Assembly: GCA_009760855.2 (NCBI GenBank)
Contig: WPIO01000031.1
Location: forward strand, 150,001-200,000
Direction: 5' to 3'
From: Cristatella mucedo
Lineage: Eukaryota > Bryozoa > Phylactolaemata > Cristatellidae
DNA length: 50,000 bases
Shown: positions 23,101 to 32,700 of the stretch, one piece after another
Numbering within the stretch: position 1 is the first letter of the stretch
How the letters are laid out: each line of letters starts with the position of its first letter
Position numbers and translations under genes: made by a program
Notes under the pieces: generated by a model
The model's database searches: none
Told to the model about the DNA's origin: nothing
What the model saw: the letters and a program-made list of their open reading frames with translations, nothing else

Positions 23101-23389
23101 ATAGTGACGGCAGGCCTCCTCTCCTCCTCCCGAGGTTCAAATTACCATCGAAGACTACTTTCAGACGGCATCTTCGTCGATGCCGTCGGAGCCGTCTTGT
23201 CTTTATCTTCAACAGCGGCTGCCGCGAAACACAAACTAGAGCTGGGCTTTGATACGTCTCCAGAGCTCACGTCTTCAGACTTTCCGGTCATCAGCACTTC
23301 GCTCGGCAAGAGACAGGAGAGCCTCATCAGCTTCAGTTCTATCTCACAAGATATATAAAGCCACCTCAATTTGAACACGAATAGTGACC

Positions 23390-23534
23390 GTCGAGCTGGT
23401 TTGTTCTAGCGGTTAAGGTGCTCGCCCCGACCAAGGTCTGACTGAGGTCGTGGGCTCGAGACCCGAGGCATACGTGAAGCGCCTGAATAGAGATTCAGTT
23501 CTCTTGGGGCGCTATATAAATGAATTATATTTTG
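23390..23534 (+). mobile_element. tRNA-derived SINE, family 1
   Basis: It carries TTCTAGCGGTTAAGGTGCTC, a B box GGTCGTGGGCTCGAG and the tail GGGGCGCTATATAAATGAAT. It lies beside LINE 3' sequence at 23630-24023. Confidence 0.85.
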
Positions 23535-23629
23535 TATGGCCACGAGTAGGCAAGGAGGAGCAATCCTCAATGCATCGCTGCACAAGCAATTGTGACTGTG
23601 ACTTATCATACTCATCATTATAATTCCTC

Positions 23630-24023
23630 GTACAAACCTTAAATCCTTTGGAGACCGTGCATTTAGCTCGTATGCTCCCACAGCCTGGAACTCCCTCCCG
23701 ACCTGCATCAGAACATCCCCTGACCTGACCACATTTAAAAGAAACTTAAAAACATACCTATTTAGGACAGCATTTAGTGGGTCCTTGTGATTCGTCCTCG
23801 ATGTGCTTATGCGTGCTGACACTGTTCATGCTGCCACTAACCACATTTGCATGCTGACCCAGTGCATGTAACCCCTAACCATGTTATTCATTTTGTTTGT
23901 TTTTCAAGCATGATTTTACTTACTATTCTATTGCGTATCACTTTGCAGCAAATGTAAAGCGCCTAGAAAGAGATTAAGTTCTCTGAGGGCGCTTTATCAA
24001 GTGCAATATTATTATTATTATTA
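23630..24023 (+). mobile_element. L2/CR1-type LINE 3' end
   Basis: The stretch GGAGACCGTGCATTTAGCTC and the following TGGAACTCCCTCCCGACC encode the conserved end of the LINE protein (AWNSLP). It is followed by the 3' UTR, the tail hairpin and (ATT)n. Confidence 0.75.
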
Positions 24024-24024
24024 T

Positions 24025-24100
24025 AATAACAATTCATTTGTTTAGCTCCCTGAGTGAACTAAATCTCTTTCTTGGCACTTTGTATCGGCATCATCATGCC
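24025..24100 (-). mobile_element. LINE 3' tail remnant (minus), tail to tail with the plus copy
   Basis: TTATAATAACAATTCATTTG followed by GAGTGAACTAAATCTCTTTC is a reversed tail directly against the plus-strand tail ending at 24023. Confidence 0.55.
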
Positions 24101-24245
24101 AAAATCGTCACGCTTGCTTTACACATCGGTACAGTCACGCTTGCATTACATTTATGCATCGTCACGCTTGCTTTACACATTGAGTCACACTTATACTACA
24201 CATTTATGCATCGTCACGCTTGATTTACTCATTGTTACAGTCACT
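24085..24245 (+). repeat. Imperfect tandem repeat
   Basis: CGTCACGCTTGCTTTACACA, with TTTATGCAT between, recurs with variants such as GTCACGCTTGCATTACA and GTCACGCTTGATTTACTCA. Confidence 0.7.
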
Positions 24246-24639
24246 CTTTCTGTTTTACACAACCAATCAGACCGTCTTTTCGGGTATGCTGTACAGTAGC
24301 CTTCACTGTGCTCACACTTATTGGCATACTTTTGAAACGCAGACCACGATTAAGTCACTGTAAATCGGAGCAGAAAGTCCAAACCGTTTACTTTCACCTC
24401 ACGCCGATTCAGCAAAAGTAGCGCGATCGCACCCGCATGAAGTTAGTTGACATGCAGAGGTGCGATGGCGACAGATGGTTACAGCCTTGCTGTCACCGGT
24501 TAAAGTCTCAATGTCATAACCTCAGATGACCCAACGTATGCATCCCGACAAAGAAAAGCAGAAGACAATTCTCAAGTCGGAAATAGGGCGGAGACACGCA
24601 CGAAGCGTGACAGCGACATAGCATTCTTCCCGTTATCAT

Positions 24640-24780
24640 GTAATTGTAATAACAAAACATCCTTATAGCGCACTCAGAGAATCGAATCTCGTTCTTGACA
24701 CTTCACGGGTGTTATAAAGAAAGCCTAAAGGATAGGAAAATGAAAAATCGACGAGCATCGCCCAAATACGAATCCTTGTT
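24640..24780 (-). mobile_element. LINE 3' tail remnant (minus)
   Basis: GTAATAACAAAACATCCTTA, GCGCACTCAGAGAATCGAAT and CTCGTTCTTGACACTTCA follow the reversed tail pattern with many changes. Confidence 0.5.
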
Positions 24781-24802
24781 AGTAATTATGAATAACATGA
24801 AA

Positions 24803-25200
24803 TATGAATAATAATATAGATTTGTGTAGCGCCATCAAAGCACTTAATTTTGTTTTAGGTGCTCTACTTAATCTGAAAAGAAAGCATAAGCATTTGGTTA
24901 GTGGTGGGTATCATGCACAGCACGTATAACATAGTAGTGGTATCATGCACAGCACCTATAACATAATAGTGGTGACATGCACAGTGGGAGCACGTACAAG
25001 CACACACACACACACGACCAATCGTAAGTACCCAGCAGCAAATGCTTTTGAGAATCAGATTCGCGTTTAACTTCTTTTTAAATATCAAGTCAGGGTATGT
25101 CATGACACCAGTTGAGAGTAAGTTGTAGGCTTTGGGGTTCTACGAACTAGAGGCACAGTTACTACCGAATGCGTACCGAAAGCCGATTAGGCTGTGAGTG
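24803..25200 (-). mobile_element. LINE 3' fragment (minus)
   Basis: Reversed tail (AATAATATAGATTTGTGTAG, then CACTTAATTTTGTTTTAGGT), 3' UTR, and a coding end near 25070-25160 where ACGAACTAGAGGCACAGTT is found, as in other copies. The 3' UTR has a local tandem repeat of about 33 bp at 24905-24985. Confidence 0.6.
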
Positions 25201-25217
25201 GGCTATACAAAACCTTC

Positions 25218-25840
25218 CAGCTTAATAATAATAATAATAATAATAATGCACTTGATAAAGCGCCCTCAGAGAACTTAATTTCTTTCTAGGCGCTTTACAT
25301 TTGCTGCAAAAAGAGATGCAATTGAATGGTAAGTAAAATCATGCTTAAAAAATAAAAAAAATGAATAATCTTTGTGGCTTTGTGGAGTTACAGACGGAGA
25401 AACATTACATTACATTGCATAAATGTATTTGCGTTAGGTTAGATGCAAAGCTCAATTAATCAAGTCCGAAGAGCAGACTGATTATGATATTATGACTATT
25501 GTGAGATGCATAGGCTGATTGGAGAGTAGCTCTGATAGATTCTAAAAGCCAGCGAATGAACGGACCTACGAGTGACTAAACCTCAGAAGTCAATGCCCTG
25601 CTTGATTGGGAGCTTGTGCACGTCGGCAAGAAGTAGTGCGACGCGGCAACTGCGCTGCTCACGACAGCCAAGCCTAGCCGCAGGGTTTTGCACCAACTGC
25701 AGCAAATGCTGTCAGCTATTTAATTACTGACAGCGGAGACAGCAGCAGCAGTACGATTGCAGTGTAGCGCGATGACAGCGTGTCCAGCTTTTCAAGAGCA
25801 GCGTTTGATAATCTCGGCCGTTTTCGCAGTAGCAGTCTAG
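25218..25840 (-). mobile_element. L2/CR1-type LINE 3' fragment (minus)
   Basis: Reversed (ATT)n and tail hairpin at 25222-25312. Further up, the minus strand encodes LQLVQNPAARL and a CRVALLLADVHKLPIKQGID stretch, the RT C-terminal region. Confidence 0.7.
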
Positions 25841-25916
25841 AGCTTACTTACAGCATTAGCCGCACGCTCCACAGTGGCTATGACCAGCACAGGGGGAACC
25901 GCCACATCGTTACTCT

Positions 25917-26075
25917 GTTTTGGCCCAGCGAGTTAAGGCGCTCGTCTTTGACGGCGTAGGTCAGGGTCCTTGTCTTTGACGACAGAGGTCGTATGCTCGA
26001 GCCTTGCTGCATTTGCGAAGTGCCTGGATAGAGATTGAATTCTCGTATGGTGCTTTACAAATGAATCGTATATAT
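25917..26075 (+). mobile_element. tRNA-derived SINE, family 1 (diverged, internal duplication)
   Basis: CAGCGAGTTAAGGCGCTCG (A box) is followed by a doubled GTCTTTGACG..G(T/A)AGGTC segment, a B box GGTCGTATGCTCGAGCC and the tail ending GGTGCTTTACAAATGAAT. The duplication lengthens the tRNA-like head. Confidence 0.65.
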
Positions 26076-26103
26076 AGAATATATGAATATTTATAAATTA
26101 CAG

Positions 26104-26127
26104 TATATATATATATATATATATATG
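26104..26127. repeat. (TA)n microsatellite
   Basis: About 11 TA units following the SINE tail at 25917-26075, leading into a TG-rich stretch. Confidence 0.9.
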
Positions 26128-26299
26128 TGTGTTTGTGTGTGTGTATGTATATGTATAATATACGGCCACTCATGTCTTCTGTCAAGGCTCAGGCATCAGA
26201 CACTCACAAGTTTCGACGCATCCGGTTCGCGTGAGCTCACATGTAGAATCATTTACTCTGGCATCCCGAGCTGCCAGTGCCATCAGATCTTCCGAGTTC

Positions 26300-26385
26300 A
26301 TCGCAGGGAACTTCAACCGTGGCCTGCACCTATGCTACAGTGGTCACCTTATAATCTGTGAAGTCCTTCAGATTACCCCTAACAA
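26300..26385. repeat. Unclassified dispersed repeat, related to 22020-22095
   Basis: Counterpart of the segment at 22020-22095; it lies just beside the family 2 SINE at 26420-26532 and may be part of a longer composite. Confidence 0.5.
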
Positions 26386-26419
26386 AATACTAGCTGATTT
26401 TAAAGCCTCATTTAAATTG

Positions 26420-26532
26420 GGGCTGAAGACCTTTAACGGCTATCATCACCACTTGCAGTTGGCAACAAAGGCTCAGCCACCGTAGGATTCGATTCCACGA
26501 CCTAGGCCGTGAAGACCAAGTGCCTCAATCCT
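26420..26532 (-). mobile_element. tRNA-derived SINE, family 2
   Basis: The minus strand reads GAGGCACTTGGTCTTCACGG, then a B box GGAATCGAATCC, then GCAAGTGGTGATGATAG and TTAAAGGTCTTC, aligned with the copy at 4798-4960. Confidence 0.55.
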
Positions 26533-27855
26533 AGATTAGTAGATTTATTCCTCCTTTGGTCAATAATAGTGCGCCAAAGCTCCGGATTTTGGAATAATCT
26601 TAAGTGCACCTCTGGTTTGTTAACGTCAACCGGCTGGCTACGCCGAGTCCTGTTCTTTTGGGAGGACTCGAGCACGTTTCACTGTAGAGTTGATTTCGCT
26701 CAAATTTAACCTTTCGCGAACGCTCTCAGTGAGCCTGCAATCAATTCCCTTCTCTCCTGCCAGCGACCCTGGCGGAGGCGGAGGCGGAGATGCTTTCGCT
26801 GCAGCGTAAGTACACTGGGCGCAAGTGTGCTTGCACGCAACGGCAACACATGTCCGTGTGTGGTAAACAAAAACCTCGGGGCTCGGGGTGTAGCGTAGCG
26901 GCTCGCGAGCGGCTCCCTGCGCGTTCGCCACTCGTTCTCGGCGCCAGAAATCGTCACGCCGTAAATCTACGCGTCGCGCAAATCGCGCGCGCTCGCGCGC
27001 GCTTAAAGGCCGCGTCAGCTCAAGAGCCGCGGTCCGCCGCGCGACCGCGAAGTCAGCAGCCGCTCGCCGCGCCGCAGCAGCGACCCCGCCCGAACCGAGC
27101 AAAGTCTTAAGCTCCGGCCGGCGGCCCAGCGGTCACTTTTAAGCTCCGACGTAGGTGTTTCCGTCGCAGCCTCGATTGACGTCAGCACTCGTCGTCGCAT
27201 GCGCACAAGCGGCATTTCGTCGCCAGCGCTCGTCGGCGCCGACTCGGCGCCGACGGCGATCCCTCAACGTCATTTGGTCGCTCGCTGCGATCCAGAGCAC
27301 ACCATCCGTCAAATGCGTGCAATCAGCAGCGCCGACTTCCTGCTCGGCGGCCTCGGTCCCGCGTCGCCGCTGTCGATCGCGTAGCGACGGAGGCAGGCTT
27401 AGCCGACGGCACGCTGCCGCACCCGCGCCCCGTCAGGAGCCATCGTGAGCACGTGCTCGTGCGGAGAGCGCGCCGCCAGCGCTCGGAAGCCAGCGGTGTC
27501 CTCCGGATGCTCACCGATCGCTTAATCTGAAATCAACTGAGCTATCTTAAGGACTCGCGAGCTGAACGCGGGTCTTCATTTAGGTGGCAGTGCGGGGCAA
27601 GGGTCGTCTTCGCACTCACCGATTCCGGAAGAGGCGACAGACATAGAGACCGAGAGAAACAGAGTAAGACGTAGAGATAGAAGATGGCAGAGACAGAGAT
27701 AGACAGAGACAGCGAGATAGAGTCACAGGCAGAGGCAGGGGCACAGAGAGACAAAGAAGGAGAGAGACACAGAGACAGCGAGTTAGAGAGGTATAGGGAG
27801 AGAGACAGGGAGGCAGAGGCAGAGGCAGAGAGTTAGAGGGAGACCGACAGAGAGT
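26533..27855. other. CpG-rich region without recognised gene
   Basis: 26690-27500 is dense in CG and has several long overlapping open frames on both strands, none with a recognisable motif or family cysteine pattern. It could be the promoter of an unseen gene. Purine-rich sequence begins after 27640. Confidence 0.4.
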
Positions 27856-27859
27856 CAGA

Positions 27860-28690
27860 GAGACAAAGACGAAGCTAGAGACAGGTAGAGAAAGAGAGAG
27901 GGAGAGAGCGAGAGAGAGAGACAGGGAGACAGAGGCAGAGGCAGAGAGTTAGAGGGAGACCGACAGAGAGTCAGAGAGACAAAGACGAAGCTAGAGACAG
28001 GTAGAGAAAGAGAGAGGGAGAGAGCGAGAGAGAGAGACAGGGAGACAGGTAGAGAAAGAGAGAGGGAGAGAGCGAGAGAGAGAGATGGGGAGACAGGTAG
28101 AGAAAGAGAGAGGGAGAGAGAGAGAGAGAGAGAGAGACAGGGAGACAGGTAGAGAAAGAGAGAGGGAGAGAGCGAGAGAGAGAGACAGGGAGACAGGTAG
28201 AGAAAGAGAGAGGGAGAGAGCGAGAGAGAGAGAGACAGGGAGACAGGTAGAGAAAGAGAGAGGGAGAGAGCGAGAGAGAGAGACAGGGAGACAGGTAGAG
28301 AAAGAGAGAGGGAGAGAGCGAGAGAGAGAGACAGGGAGACAGGTAGAGAAAGAGAGAGGGAGAGAGCGAGAGAGAGAGACAGGGAGACAGGTAGAGAAAG
28401 AGAGAGGGAGAGAGCGAGAGAGAGAGAGAGACAGGGAGACAGGTAGAGAAAGAGAGAGGGAGAGAGCGAGAGAGAGAGAGACAGGGAGACAGGTAGAGAA
28501 AGAGAGAGGGAGAGAGCGAGAGAGAGAGAGAGACAGGGAGACAGGTAGAGAAAGAGAGAGGGAGAGAGCGAGAGAGAGAGAGACAGGGAGACAGGTAGAG
28601 AAAGAGAGAGGGAGAGAGCGAGAGAGAGACAGGGAGACAGGTAGAGAAAGAGAGAGGGAGAGCGAGAGAGAGAGAGACAGGGAGGCAGAG
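27860..28690 (+). repeat. Polypurine tandem array, unit about 50 bp
   Basis: About 15 copies of a unit containing GACAGGTAGAGAAAGAGAGA, then GGGAGAGAGCGAGAGAG. The plus strand is almost pure purine with a C or T only at fixed unit positions. It lies 1 kb upstream of gene B's promoter. Long Ser/Leu or Arg/Glu reading frames across it are composition artefacts. Confidence 0.92.
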
Positions 28691-29123
28691 GGGGAGAACG
28701 AGACATGGATCGAGCCGAGCCAGGAGTCCAACAGAGGGAAAGCGACAATCGGCGGAGTCGATATCGCAAGGAAGGAGTCAGACCTGGAGCGGATTTTACT
28801 GAACTTCCACATCCGTCCGGTGAACGAAAGACGCGTGTGGTTGAGTTCGAGGCTCGAAGCATGAAGCACCAATGCACGGTTGCCCCCGCCGACGGAGGTG
28901 GGCATCTTGGACATACTGAAATCTAGAAAATCACGCTGTTTTACTTCTAGTGCGGTAAAAATAAAGCGCTCTCGCTAATGTCAGTTGTCTTTTAGTTTTC
29001 CAGCTTCCGCTGCACCCCGCCTATGCCGCCGCTGCTCCAGCCGCAGCGGAAGACGTAAGAGCAGCCCAGAATACAAACAGAAGGACCGAACGGAGTTTCA
29101 GCGAAGCGCCGAGCGAACGAGAG

Positions 29124-29127
<4 letters not shown>

Positions 29128-29221
<94 letters not shown>

Positions 29222-29223
29222 GT

Positions 29224-29254
<31 letters not shown>
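29128..29254 (+). repeat. (GA)n microsatellite
   Basis: About 60 GA units with one GTGAGTGA break at 29217-29225, about 450 bp before the gene B start codon. Confidence 0.97.
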
Positions 29255-29260
<6 letters not shown>

Positions 29261-29637
29261 GCGAGGGATATGGAGGGAGAAAGCGAGCGAGCGCCCCCCG
29301 CAGTTATCTCCCTCTGGAGCTTTGCAATTGGCGGCAGCGCCGATTTTTACGCGCTGCGGGTCGCCGACTTTTAACTTGCACGTGCTTTCCTCCCTTCAGT
29401 GGTCGCGGAGCGCGCTCGCGGTGGCTCCGCCCAGCGGTGCTCCTTGGGTGCAACAGACGAGCGAGCAGACTCGGCGCGCTATTTTCGTTCCGTAGGCCGG
29501 GCCGGCTTACGGACACAGCCCGGGGACGCCGTCGTCACCTGCAGTTCCTCGGGATGGCGCGCGGTACGGGACATCCGGGTCGCCGGACACGGTCTGCCGG
29601 CCACCGGGTGGTTGGGCGGCGGCCGGCGGAGCGGGTG

Positions 29638-29645
29638 CATTTAAG
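29638..29645 (+). promoter_or_regulatory. TATA-like element of gene B
   Basis: CATTTAAG lies about 60 bp before the ATG and about 30 bp before an initiator-like GGCAATC near 29667, in a CpG-rich context. Confidence 0.45.
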
Positions 29646-29699
29646 CGGCCAGCCTCGAGCCCGCTCGGCAATCGAACGGTAAATCTCCACGAGCGAGAC

Positions 29700-29763
29700 A
29701 TGTCCGCCATCGCCGCGGCCACCGTGCTCCTGCTCGCCGCCGCTCTCGCCACTGAGAGCCAAG
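29700..29763 (+). CDS. Gene B exon 1: signal peptide
   Basis: ATG at 29700 opens MSAIAAATVLLLAAALATES, a textbook leader with small residues at the likely cleavage site. The exon ends CAAG before GTACTC in phase 1. It sits in a CpG-rich island. Confidence 0.75.
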
Positions 29764-32700
29764 GTACTCGGCGGTCCGCCTCGAGCGCTCGAGGCGCCCG
29801 CGCGCGCTGCTGCGTCGCCCGAGCTCGGGCGCCCCGCTCTGGGAGCGAGCGAGCGAGCGAGCGCCGCGCTAGCTTCCCGAGCAGCGGGCGCTCGAGAGGG
29901 GCGTCGTTCGCTTAGCCGTGGCGAGAGCGCCGGCGCCATTGGAGAGATCTATTCGGCGGCGTCTTAGCGCCATCGGAGCGGAACGGGTGACTGCTCACCT
30001 TCGCATCGCTCCGCCGTCGCACACCGGGCATCGCTCCGCCATCGCCGCGGCGCGCCGCGAAAAAGTGGCCGGCGCCGCGTTAAGAATGCGCGCGCGCGCG
30101 CGCGCGCGGCGGCGGCGCGCGCCGAGGCTGCTGCCGCCGCCGCCGCCGCGCGGTGCTTAGCGCGGCGCTTAGCCGGGCTAAGTGCCACGCTTCTGGTTTA
30201 CTCCTGCCATTAGCCGCCATCATCGTACGGGATCCCGTCAGCGCGACCACTCTTCGCGACCAAGAATAGCAATAGCTATAATAATAAATGCGATAGTAGT
30301 AATATTAAGTCCAATACGATATTTGCATCGAGCCATACGCGAGAACCGGATCTCTCTCTCTTCGCGAGCTTTTATATTTTATATTTTATGGCTGCAAGAG
30401 CAAGAGCTAGCGATAAGCAGTGTGCCTTGCGTATTCGGCAAGCACGCGGCGACGCCCAGCAGTCGTGGCTTTTCACGTGTGCAAGAGCACGCTCCTCACA
30501 GCGGATCCACCAGTTTGGAGGATCCGAGGGTTAGTAGCCGGAAACTGGAAACTGGCTATTCAGGGTATCTTCATGGATTGCCTGAATAATATAAATTGCG
30601 AAATGATTATATTAATCTCGTTTTCATTGACCTCTGACTATTCCTAGAGGCTTTAACCTTTCTCTTTTCTCTCGCGCTACGTAGCTCGGGTCACACCCTC
30701 TCGAGCCACCTACGCCGCTACTGTCGTCACCTACGCCGCCACTGCTGCCGTGCAGCTGACTTCCCCGACTGCTGACTCTGCTGAGACTCTGCTGACTCTC
30801 TCTCTCTCTCTCTCTCTCTCTTTCGTGCGTTGGGCCCTATTGGCTAATTGGCTTCCGTATGCACGCCAACTTTTTGCGGCTTTTAAAATTACAAACTTAT
30901 GAAAATACGCACATACATACATACATATAGCATATATACATATATAGACACTAGTATGCACGCATACGTACAAGCAATCGTACATACATACCTGTACAAA
31001 AAGTTACTGAGCCAGAATTTTGTGGGCAAGACCGGCACAGTGGTTATGTAAGGGGTACGTACGACCTGCAGGATTCTCATATAGGCGTAGCTAGAACTGA
31101 AATGAAGAAAAAACTATAGTGCATAATCACAGAGAGTATACGAAGTCGAAGGCTGCCGCCCATCGAGATGCATGTGGACAAAATTTCGTCATCGGCGACG
31201 GTTGGGGGGGGCATAGGAATAGGGTGCGACCCAGGCCGCTGCCCATATGTTAGGGGGGACAATCTGGTGTCACCCTGCCCCCTCCCCCCCCCCCCCGCTA
31301 CGCCGCTGTCCAAAAGGATACGTACATACATAGGTACAAGCGTAGGACTCCTGTAGGTTGGGCAGCGGCCGTACCTTCGCTGTGGATAAAAGCACGCAAA
31401 CGTAGAGACGTACACGAATAATGCATGCGTGCACACGTACACGGTCTCCTCGATTCGGCAGCTGGCGCGACCACACCCCGGATACTGGCGTGCAAGACCA
31501 CGCATGTCAGCCAGCCGGCCAGCCTCTCCGCGCCGCCGCGAGCAGGTTTTGGCCGTCGCTGGGCTGGCTGGGCAAAATGCCAACCCTGCTGCTGCAGCCT
31601 GATAGCTGCGCGTCTTCTGGCGCTAATGGCGACCGACCGTCGCTTCTCCTGCAGGCCGTCTGCCTACCTACTTCTGCCCGAACGGCATTCCTCGAGTGAG
31701 CTGCTTTCTGGATCCGTGCACCTTCGCCAACTGCTCGCTCCTGCAGACCAAGAACCCCACGTGCTGGTGAGTGCGCACTCCGCCGCTGCCCCCCTCGCCG
31801 CCCCCCCCCCCCCCCCCGCTGCCGCCTGCCCGCCTCGCTGCACGAACATTTCGCTCCTGCGAGTCTACCGACATGCGGTCTCGGTCTGGTGCTTACCATT
31901 ACGGCCAGCTAAACGTATTATGCCGCGTCATGTCACAATGCTTCTTTGACAAGGAATGGCTTCACTCTGGTCTCGCTTTCATCCGGCGACACGCTGCGTC
32001 AGCTACCGCCATTTCTCTAAGTGCGCCGCCTCTTGCTTGCGTCGCTCGATCTCTTCTCTTTTTGAGGGCATCTCCGCGTCTACTCATGTCCCAAGGCCTT
32101 GGCGCGGCGCCGCCGTGGGGCAGGTCTAGGGGCTCCTAGAGTGATGCTCGGCTCCACCGATGGCAGTCCTGACCACTCATCCGCCGTAAGGCCTTGCAGC
32201 GCCAGGCCGCTCCCCCGTCCTACAAGATCGTATCCTGCAAGGCCGCATCCTACAAGGCCGTATTCTGCTAGGCCGTATCCTGCAAGACCCTATTAATTAG
32301 GCCTCCGAATCACCTTGACCGTCGATTTGTATCTATCACCCGGCCGTCGATGGGGAAGCAGATGCAATCGCTTCCGGACTGTTCATCATCGCTCGGATTG
32401 AGTCGGCACGAATAGCCGAGCGCTCGGTCCGTGCCTGCAAGGTTTTTACCCGGCCTTTTACCTGCCTGCGGGCATGGCACCTGGAGAGCTTAGTGCTTAA
32501 TGCTAGATTAGCCTCCCAGTCGTCGCCGCCGAACTTGGAAGGGTAGTCTGGCCTTACACAGCTGCCCCAAATCGAGCACGTTATGCCCGCTGTCCGCACC
32601 TGCGTAGCGCAGACATATTGGCGGGCATTATTCAGGTCACTCAGGTCACAGCCGCTCGCTGCCCGGCGCCGCGAAAACACTGTAGACGAGACGTGCTACG

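Larger units (their letters stand above)
21640..23389. other. No gene recognised
   Basis: Apart from the dispersed repeat at 22020-22095 and the short tandem repeat at 23017-23100, nothing is recognisable. The 84-codon frame at 23104-23358 is Ser/Ala-rich with no motif. Confidence 0.45.
29260..30180. other. CpG-rich island around gene B exon 1
   Basis: Dense CG dinucleotides run from the GA tract through exon 1 into intron 1, with an alternating GC run (about 20 bp) near 30088-30107 that could adopt Z-DNA. It fits an unmethylated promoter region. Confidence 0.6.

Noticed and set aside
25670-25740. A TNCSKC segment after an AG, resembling the second module half
   Set aside because: The minus strand here is LINE RT (LQLVQNPAARL), and the plus frame meets a stop soon after, so the resemblance is chance.
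26791-26806. ATG plus 16 nt before GTAAGT as a fourth leader exon in phase 1
   Set aside because: Only five codons and not hydrophobic, so it cannot be a signal peptide exon of this family.
26638-27102. 154-codon minus-strand frame in CpG-rich sequence
   Set aside because: High GC makes long frames common; there is no motif, family cysteine spacing or splice support.
27855-28914. Open frames of 259-340 codons over the polypurine array, Leu/Ser-rich or Arg/Glu-rich
   Set aside because: Produced by low-complexity GA/CT repeats; no exon context or non-repetitive domain.
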